A stretch of 64,000 nucleotides of DNA. Origin: Scilla litardierei. Taxonomy: Eukaryota; Streptophyta; Magnoliopsida; Asparagales; Asparagaceae. Both the position numbers and the translations under genes were made by a program. Under the pieces are notes generated by a model. That model saw only the letters and a list, made by a program, of their open reading frames with translations. It had not been told where the DNA came from and did not search any database. Positions 56,893-64,000 of the stretch are shown piece by piece; the first letter of the stretch is position 1; each line of letters opens with the position of its first letter. The DNA is taken from assembly GCA_030789695.1 (NCBI GenBank), contig CM061132.1, forward strand, positions 161,430,817 to 161,494,816, read 5' to 3'.

Positions 56893-56942
56893 TTTTTATA
56901 TGCTTTCTAGGTTGCTTGCTTGAATAAACTCGTACCTCTTCC

Positions 56943-56980
56943 GACATTGAGGACAATGTCCATCTTTAGTTTGGGGGGTG
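56943..56980 (+). other. Internal hairpin plus polypurine-like site of element C
   Basis: The hairpin GACATTG-AGGA-CAATGTC (56943-56960) is followed 10 bases later by TTTGGGGGGTGTG. The layout copies the real 3' border about 950 bp downstream. Confidence 0.65.
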
Positions 56981-57908
56981 TGTATGAGACCTTAGGATTT
57001 TTTTATATTTTTTTTGAGAAGAATAAATCACCAAATCTCATCTTTTAAAAACTCCTTCATATGCCTCAAATGCGGATGATTATACGTTAATTGAGTTCTA
57101 AAAATCTTTTATGGCTTGATTAATTATTTTTCCTTCATGGAATTACCGTTAATATACTATTCAAGAAAATTTTCAATTTCCATGATTAATATTTCGAAAT
57201 AGTTTGAATGTATTTCATGCATGCTAATGTGATGGAAAAAGCATAAGTATACACGATTTTTAAGAATAGTCTTCAAGTTGAAGAGGAATGTGGCCATGGT
57301 TATTAATGTTTATGTTCGAAAGAATGGGTTTTGAGTTGCTTACAAGAAAAAAAGAAAAGAAAGAAAGAAATGAATGAAAAATGAATGAAGGAAAATGAAC
57401 GAATAAGTATGCCACTAATAAATAACTTGGTTGGCTCGAGTAGTACAGTCCGAGGGGTCCTTTTTGGCCTAATGCCCTATTATCGTCTGATTTGGGAGCC
57501 ATTGACAGGAAACTCACTCATTTGATGGAGCGATCCAAGTTATACTTTTTTCTGCGAATGTTGCTTGATGCGCGTTACGCGGAACGAATAAAAGAAAAGA
57601 AATGGTGAATATACTAAGCAACTTCAATACCCATGTCTCGAATGATTATTTTGATAGGCCAATTCCTTGGAAACACGAAAACTAGAGAAAAACGACGTGT
57701 TATACTTTCGCTTGCGCAAAACGATGCTTGCATGTTATTTATTCATACTAGATTAGAGAAAATATCATGTGATTGATTTTGTTCATGGATGTGTATATTG
57801 ATGGTCTAGATCATGTTGGAAAGCGTACTATTGAGCCATACCATGAGCAATTTGAAAGAACTTATTGTTTTATTACTCATCCGTATTTATCGCTCTTTTT
57901 GCTAGAGA
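56981..57908 (+). other. Element C trailer
   Basis: Non-coding sequence between the two polypurine-like sites. No ORF or recognised motif. Confidence 0.5.
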
Positions 57909-57933
57909 CTAGCAAATCGCTAGTTGGGGGGTG
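57909..57933 (+). other. Element C 3' hairpin and polypurine tract
   Basis: CTAGC-AAATC-GCTAG hairpin (57909-57923), then TTGGGGGG and the LTR. Confidence 0.75.
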
Positions 57934-59818
57934 TGATTCGGGTTCAATATTACATATTTAACCCCCCATTTAGCCCTATTTTGTGCTCATGTGATGCTAC
58001 ATTGTTCTCTAATTCATACGTATTTTCTACACATTTATTTATTAGAGAAAACACACTATTTGAGCACAAAACAGCTATTAATGAAGTATTTCTGCACTTA
58101 TTATATTTTTCCTAGCACCGTCTCGATCTCACGATTCCAATGACTATTTATTTGTATTTTTCTGAGATCTGTGCTAATTACTATGAATTTTTGAATGCAG
58201 AATATCATTTAATTGAAGAAATACAAAAGAAATACGTCGCACGAATTTTAGCGCAAGACGCGGCCTCCATCGGGAGCGCCACGTGGCAGAATCTTGACCT
58301 TTCCCGCGCGAATCGAACGGCAGCGCAGCGCTTCACAGAGCGGACGACGCGGCCACATATCAGCCGCCCGATCGCAATCCAACGGTGATAACAAGTCCAA
58401 TTTGAATTCGACGAGCGCAGCAACCAGCGGTCGACGTGGCAAGATCCGGGGCGTTGACCCAAAATCCGACGATCGCGGTTCGAGAGCATACGAAGCAAGC
58501 GGCGACACCTTTAAAGGCCACGCGGCGGCAATCTGACGACTCCCCGCTCGATCCTACGGTCCCGAGCTCTTCCGCGTTTTGAAATGAGAAGCGGGGTGAG
58601 TCGTAGATACAGCGGGACACATGGCTGACCCACAGCCGAGCGATTACGATCCGACGGCCTACATTTACCCCGACCCGAACTCAAAGCGGATGCGGGCTTC
58701 GCACTAATTTTAAAGCACACGCGGCGCCACGAGGGAAGATCCCGCTTGGATAAGCGGCCCACAAATGCTGCGGATTGGATGAACGGCTCAGATCAGTTCG
58801 GTCGCGATTTTAAGCGGGTTTTGAACCCGATAACACAACCCAAACCCGCAATGAGCCTATATAAGGTATTTTAGGGTTTTTTGAGCGTATTCAAGCAGAT
58901 TGGGGCGTATTTTGAGCGTATTGGAGGCTCTAGGAGCCGTATTCTCCCCCTGAAAAATTCTGTAAAATTCCAGAGGCTATTTTCTTATGTCCAGAGAGTT
59001 TTGATGTCTTTTCAAGGATATTTGGTGATGAATTCTTAACTTAACTCCTTATTTGATGCTTTTTCTACCGTATTTTGCTATAATCTTGATGTACTTTGCT
59101 AAGAAAGTTGATTATTATTGCATGATGAGTAGCTAAATCTCTGTTGTGCATGGTATGGAGTAGTTAGGTGCTATGATTTGTGTTAGTTTGGTTGTATTCC
59201 ATGTGCTAAATCGTTAAACGTCGCTAAAATTGTAATCTTTGTCCGTAAATTGACTTTTTCAGATTCCAAAAGAATTGATTTAGTTGATGATCGCCCCAAA
59301 AGGGTGAGTTTTGATCTCCCCAAAAGGGAGTTTCATACCGTAGTTTTGATCTCTCTGAAAGAGAGTTTCATATCGTATTATAACTTTAGCGACGATCTTT
59401 TTGAATATTGTGATTGAACCCCCAAAAGGGCATCTTCCGATGAGTTGCTCCCAAAAGGAGAATTCATTGAGTTATATTGGGTATTTTCCGGTGAATTGCT
59501 CTCAAAAGGAGAATTCATTGCGTTATACCTATCAACCAAATTAATACGAATCATTGATCCTAACGAACCCATACCTTGTGCATACTTTTTATCGATATTT
59601 GTTCTCACGTATTTTCCTTGTTCGTATCATTCATGTATCCCCATTCACACCACCATCACCACCATTAAAAGTGTTTAGTTTCTCTTCGTAGGATTTCTAT
59701 TTGATTTGAATTGTGGTTGCAACAGATTTCTTCCCGTGGATTCGATATCTGGACTCCCAGATTTTACTACTTGTACGGACTCTTGCGCTTGAGAGAGAGC
59801 ACCTTTCCGGTCCCACCA
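57934..59818 (+). repeat. Element C 3' LTR
   Basis: 1885 bp, about 98 percent identical by eye to the left LTR; TATATAA at 58858-58864. Confidence 0.92.
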
Positions 59819-60360
59819 CGAACAAATGTATTTTAGGCCCCCTAAAAAAGAAGGTCGATGACGCGCTGGGATCCTGGCCAGACGAGCTACTCGGCATCCT
59901 ATGGTCGTACCGCACCACCTACAAATCATTGACCGGGGAGAGCCCTTGTATGCTCACATTCGGGGCGGAGGTCGACGTTCCGATAGGGGTGGGAGAAGAG
60001 TCTCTTCGGCTCAGATACTTCGATGAAGACATTAACATGGAAGGCCTCGACCTCAATATCGAGCTCATCGATGAAGTAAGGGACCGAGCCCTAACTAACC
60101 TCGTCAAGCATAGTCAGAGGATGGCTAGACACGACAACTCTCGAGTAAAGAAATGGAGCTTCAGAGTCGGTGACCTCGTTCTCAGGGACCCGACCTTCAA
60201 ATCAGAGATCGCTCGCCAAGGAAAGCTCGCAGCAAAATGGGAGGGCCCCTACGAAATAATTGACATTATCGGGCCAGCAATTTACATCCTAGCAACTATG
60301 GAAGGCGTCGAGCTAGCCCACCCATGGAACGCTGAGCACCTACTCAGATGCTATCAATAG

Positions 60361-60546
60361 CTTTGTAAATATTAATGAAATTTTCGTTTTCTGTTCACAC
60401 TCTCAGGTATTGTCGTCTCCATTAAAAAAATTCAGCTCTTATCCGAGGTTAAAAGCACCCCCACAAAGGTCGATCGTATCGAAGAATGCTCCTACCAACA
60501 CGAAAAGACTTAATGGGCAAGGTCACGGAGTGAGGGTCGATATCTA
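60361..60546 (+). other. Element A 3' UTR before the tandem array
   Basis: Non-coding sequence directly after the integrase stop; nothing further recognised. Confidence 0.5.
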
Positions 60547-61343
60547 AAGGGCCAGGGCCGAGCTATAGGCTTGGACCCTCCCCTTTCTCAAACTCCGGGG
60601 CAGGCTTACGAGCCTCGTCCTCGATAGGCTCCGAAGGGCGAGGGCCGAGCTACGGGCTCGGACCCTCCCCTCCTCAAACTTCGAGGCGGGCTTACGAGCC
60701 TCGCCCTCGATAGTCTCCGAATGGCGAGGGCCGAGCTACGGGCTCGGACCCTCCCCTTCCTCAACCTCCAGGACAGGCTTACGAGCCTCACCCTGATAGG
60801 CTCCGAAGGGCAAGGGCCGAGCTATGGGCTCGGACCCTGCCCTTCCTCAAACTCCGGGGAAGGCTTACAAGCCTCACCCTTGATAGGCTCCGAAGGGCCA
60901 GGGCCGAGCTACGGGCTCGGACCCTCCCCTTCCTCATACTCCGGTGCAGGCTTACGAGCCTCGCCCTCGATAGGCTCCGAAGGGCGAGGGCCGAGCTACG
61001 GGCTCGGATCCTCCCCTTCCTCAAACTCCGGGGCAAGCTTACGAGCCTTGTCCTCGATAGGATCCGAATAGCCAGGGCCGAGCTACGGGCTTGGACCCTC
61101 CTTTTCCTTAAACTTTGGGGGCATGCTTACGAGCCTTGCCCTTGATAGGCTCCGAATGGCGAGGGCCGAGCTACGGGCTCGGACCCTCCCCTTCCTCAAA
61201 CTTCGGGGCGGGCTTATGAGCCTTGCCCTCGATAGGCTCCGAAAGGCTAGGGCCGAGCTACGGGCTCGGACCCTCCCCTTCCTCGAACTCTGGGCGGGCT
61301 TACAAGCATCACCATCAATAGGCTCCGAAGGGCAAGGGCCGAG
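60547..61343 (+). repeat. 87-bp tandem array in the Tat 3' UTR (about 9.2 units)
   Basis: Units of about 87 bp share GGGCCGAGCTACGGGCTCGG, ACCCTCCCCTTCCTCAAAC, GGCTTACGAGCC and GATAGGCTCCGAA. Each holds two short inverted repeats (CCGAGC-TACGG-GCTCGG and AGGCT-TACG-AGCCT), and CCTCGCCC can pair with GGGCGAGG across the unit boundary. The last unit is cut at 61343 by an LTR. Tandem repeats at this site are a known Tat feature and a source of satellites. Confidence 0.9.
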
Positions 61344-64000
61344 TGCAACGTCCCGCTCCCCAGGATACACTGAGCAGCGAGTGTTTGTCATGCCCTATTT
61401 TGCACTATATGTGTATTCTACTGAACACACGTGGTATTTCTACTTACGATACACGGGTAGGCATGAAATAAGCATAGATATCGATGTATGTGATGTAGCA
61501 CAATGGGGATTGGGCCGTAATATGTGGCTAATGGTAGGGAATGAGAAATGTGAATGCGGGAGAAGTGCGAATGACGTCGTGGGTGTAAAACAACAAGAAT
61601 GTATTAGACGTGTGTGTGTGATGCATGTATGCATGTATGGATGTGCGTGGATGTGTGTAGGGAGAGCCCTGCTAGCGTGAAAGGGGTTAGGGGTCAATGG
61701 CAACCCCCGTAAATTTTTAGAAAGGTTAGGGGCAAAACGGTCATTTGGACTAAAGCTGCTGTGCGTACATACTAAAGTTGTGTGTGCATAAAGTAATGGC
61801 ACACTTGTAATTAGTGGAAAGTTAAGAGGGTATTTTGGTCATTTTCCTCATGGAATATTCTCTTGGAATATTCCTTTCTTGGAAGAGAAGAAAGGAACGG
61901 GAAGAGAGAAAAAAGAAAGGAAAATCTAGAGATTTCTCTCTTTTTCTCTCATTTTCTCCTTTCCCCTCTCCTTCCCATGCCATGGCCGGCCACACACTCC
62001 CCCTAATCTCCTTCTTCTTCAATCCAAACCCTAATTAACCCATAAAAATCAAGAAAAGCTTGGTTGCTTCAAGGAGAAAGAAGGTGGAAGGAAGAGAAAG
62101 AGAAGGAGAGAAGAACCAAGATTTGAGGTAGGAATCCAACTTGGTTTTGGAATTTTAATTAGGGTTTATTTCTATCATGTTTACACATCATGTTTACTCA
62201 ATATGGATTAGGAGTAATCAAATTAAAGTGACATAATTCAATTTCATGCAAAACCACCTTGAAATTCCAAGCAAAACCATCCCTTTGAAATCCTGAAATT
62301 CGGTTGTACGTTATTACTGTAATTACGGTTACTGTAGCTCGAATTATGTTTCGAAAAAATTATATATTTGTATATCTAGAAGTTCTACCCCAAAATCATA
62401 TAAATTTTGATATATGTTCAATTCAGAAATTAGGAGCAAAAATTCCATCTTTACAACATGTCTGTATGATCTGCAGTCTTGACACAGTTCAGTAGAATTG
62501 ACTTAAGTACCTGCACACACGATGGAATTTTATGTTCTTGGTTTTGTTGGAAAGTTAACAAGTTTTTCTAAAATTTCATCACATTGAATATTTTTTGAAA
62601 TTTTTGCAAAAACATGCCCAAAAATAGCAATCTTTATAGGCTCTGAAATCTCTCTGAAAAATAGAGTTGACAGACTTCACCAAATAATTCACCATAAATC
62701 ACCTACTTAATATTTTAGCATGAAATTTTATCTTCGAATCCATGACTAATATATCTATAACTTTCATTTAGGACAATTTATCAAATTCTCAATAAAAACT
62801 GATGACATATGCCCATGAATTGTCACGTTATGCAAATTCCAGCAAGTTGAGCCATTTCTATAGGATGTTTATTATGTATTGTTGCCATTTGTGCTTTAAT
62901 TCTCCATTTTGTTGTTATTATGTAAAGGGAAGTTGATTAATGAGTTATGCTATTATAATTGCTAATGTGATTGAGATGTGGAACATGATGCATACCATGT
63001 GTTTGTGAAAATGCCTAAGTGAAGGCAAATGCCACAAATGGGAGAAATACTCAATTCTATGGTTATGATATGAGATTTGATTTAAACATGTGATGTTGGA
63101 AGCATGTCATGCATGGTACCATATGTGATGTGATGATGGGTTGATATGGCTATGATGAAGGGCATGGCACTTGGGTGCATGACCCATGTTGATATGTGAT
63201 TACGATGGAGGGCGTAACACTTCAGTGCATGACCCATGTTGGTATGAATATGGAATGTGATGCCATGCGACATGATTCCTTCATTACTAAAATGATAAAA
63301 TGAAACTCTTGAATGTATCAGTCCTCTCTAATGAGGGTGAGTTAGCAAAACCTAGGTTTAGGTGGGATTTGAGTAAATTGTGGATACGAGGCCTGGACTG
63401 AGAAGTTGGGGGAAATGATTATGTGATATGTGATATTTATACCCACCCACCTTTGCCGAAAGTGGAGGAGACATACGGAGGTTGTGTTACTATGGGAGAG
63501 CCGCACTCCTACCAGGGACGGGGGAGTTGAGAGGACCGACGTACAGCGCCCGTGTCCACTGCGTCGTGTGCTATATTCACCCCAAATTTGGGGTGAGGTC
63601 CAGATCCTGGTATCACACAGTTTACCCAAGTTTCTAACTAAATAAATTAACAGACACGTGTTCTATATGTTGCTTCTTTTGGTTGCAACGCTTCCCTTTC
63701 CCTTTGCCTGCTTGCATGTGACACTGTGTTTACACATGGCACTTGTGATTCCTCTTCTAGTTTATGTTGTGAGTACACTTGTATTATTATTTGTGCTGAC
63801 ATTTTTCTTGCAGTAGCTCGACATCAAACTGCATGTATGGTTCCTTACTTAGCTGTTTACTTTTCGTCATATTAATTAGTTTACACGTCTTATTTATCTT
63901 ACCTTGCTTTGTGGTTGATAACCTTAAATTAGTGTCCCAAATCCAAGTTGGTTCATACTGTGACACTCATTGACATGCTCCTCCCCATTTTTCAGGTAGT
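61344..64000 (+). mobile_element. Large Gypsy-type LTR, 5' part (runs off the window)
   Basis: It begins TGCAACGTCCCGCTCCCC exactly where the Tat array is interrupted, close to the TGTAACG start of chromovirus-type LTRs. No gag or pol is reached within 2.65 kb. It has two GGAATATTC motifs (61852-61873), a CT/GA-rich leader-like segment (61880-62125) with a splice donor TTTGAG|GTAGGAATCC (62122-62136), and a two-unit repeat with TGCATGACCCATGTTG (63153-63256). The other end and the target duplication lie outside the window. Confidence 0.5.
63153..63256 (+). repeat. Two-unit tandem repeat, about 52 bp
   Basis: Both units run from ATGRAGGGCRTRRCACTT to TGCATGACCCATGTTGRTATG. Confidence 0.65.

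Larger units (their letters stand above)
53750..59818 (+). mobile_element. Element C: non-autonomous Gypsy-like element with one gag-like ORF
   Basis: LTRs 53750-55635 and 57934-59818 (about 1.89 kb) begin T[A/G]ATTCGGGTTC and end GGTCCCACCA. The target duplication CGAAC is exact (53745-53749, 59819-59823). The primer site TGGCGCCGTTGCCGGGG follows the left LTR and a G-run precedes the right LTR. The 2.3-kb internal region encodes one protein; there is no protease, RT or integrase. The left LTR has lost its canonical TG start (TA). LTR divergence is about 25-30 differences by eye, older than B. The primer site and Gag type resemble Athila-like Gypsy elements. Confidence 0.92.
53128..60360 (+). 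pseudogene. Element A integrase, split by element C
   Basis: The left part (53128-53749) has the HHCC zinc-binding region (EVHNGFCGNHYGG, KKCRECQKF) and core residues in VVAVDYFTKWIEAEP (first Asp) and IVTDSGKQFD (second Asp). A stop lies at 53675-53677, and then GMAEATN holds the catalytic Glu codon (53738-53740). Element C inserted 9 bp later. The right part (59824-60360) continues through KKKVDDALGSWPDELLGILW, GESPCMLTFGAEV, RVKKWSFRVGDLVL and KWEGPYEIIDIIGPAIY to a stop after LLRCYQ, the usual integrase C-terminus. Confidence 0.85.
39410..61343 (+). mobile_element. Element A: old Tat-type Gypsy element with two nested insertions
   Basis: Order: LTR (39410?-40493), primer site TGGCGCCGTCTGTGG, gag, protease, RT, RNase H, a second RNase H-like domain, integrase, and an 87-bp tandem array in the 3' UTR. 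Gag with the CRYHHDHGHDIDDCF motif, two RNase H-like domains and a 3'-UTR tandem array are characteristic of the Tat lineage (Tat/Ogre/Retand). Elements B and C interrupt it, and the 3' array is cut by a further LTR at 61344, so its own 3' LTR is not in the window. Coding parts contain multiple stops and frameshifts. The left LTR boundary is uncertain. Confidence 0.85.

Noticed and set aside
60547..61343. Resemblance of the repeat array to a CRISPR array
   Set aside because: Units are adjacent 87-bp repeats without unique spacers, in a plant retroelement 3' UTR.
60606..61680. ORFs of 61-185 codons with repeated peptide units
   Set aside because: They translate the 87-bp tandem array; the longest also runs across the junction with the next LTR.

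Overview
The window reads as nuclear DNA of a flowering plant with a repeat-rich genome. The evidence is an intron-containing R2R3-MYB gene of the flavonol (subgroup 7) type, a nuclear tRNA-Pro(CGG) gene, a Helitron-like element, and at least eight LTR-retrotransposon units (Copia, Gypsy/Tat, chromovirus-like and non-autonomous types). Nothing is bacterial. The species cannot be named from the sequence.

Layout. 1-1741: 3' part of a large chromovirus-type LTR. 1742-5329: sparse DNA with one possible 3'-terminal host exon (3061-3619). 5330-5993: decayed LTR-like fragment. 5994-21870: an old Copia element (Copia-1; 146-bp LTRs, target duplication ATTTT), split at the start of its reverse transcriptase by a young gag-only element with 3.7-kb LTRs (10961-19927, duplication TGGAA). 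22839-25194 (minus): the MYB gene, three exons, 298 codons, the only clearly intact host protein gene. 26875-27568: Helitron candidate, followed by the 5' part of a relative. 27819-29310: truncated gypsy-type transposon gene. 29417-36112 (minus): a nearly complete Copia element (Copia-2) with four in-frame stops, one frameshift and no recognisable 3' LTR. 36113-39108: gene-poor DNA. 39109-39180: tRNA-Pro. About 39410-61343: an old Tat-type Gypsy element carrying two nested insertions, element B (42973-50837, Copia-derived, no long ORF) in the protease-RT linker and element C (53750-59818, one gag-like ORF) just after the integrase catalytic Glu codon. It ends in an 87-bp tandem array that is cut by another large LTR (61344 to the window end).

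Relative age, from visible LTR mismatches: Copia-1 and the Tat element are oldest, then C, then B; the gag-only element is youngest. The gag-only element, C and probably B lack polymerase genes and must depend on enzymes from other elements.

The most unusual signal is that several unrelated retroelements here each carry an array of short inverted repeats (hairpin units), in Copia leaders, LTRs, internal regions and a 3' UTR. In some arrays the stem changes while pairing is kept and the loop stays constant. Two elements also carry a second polypurine-tract-like site about 1 kb upstream of the one at the LTR.
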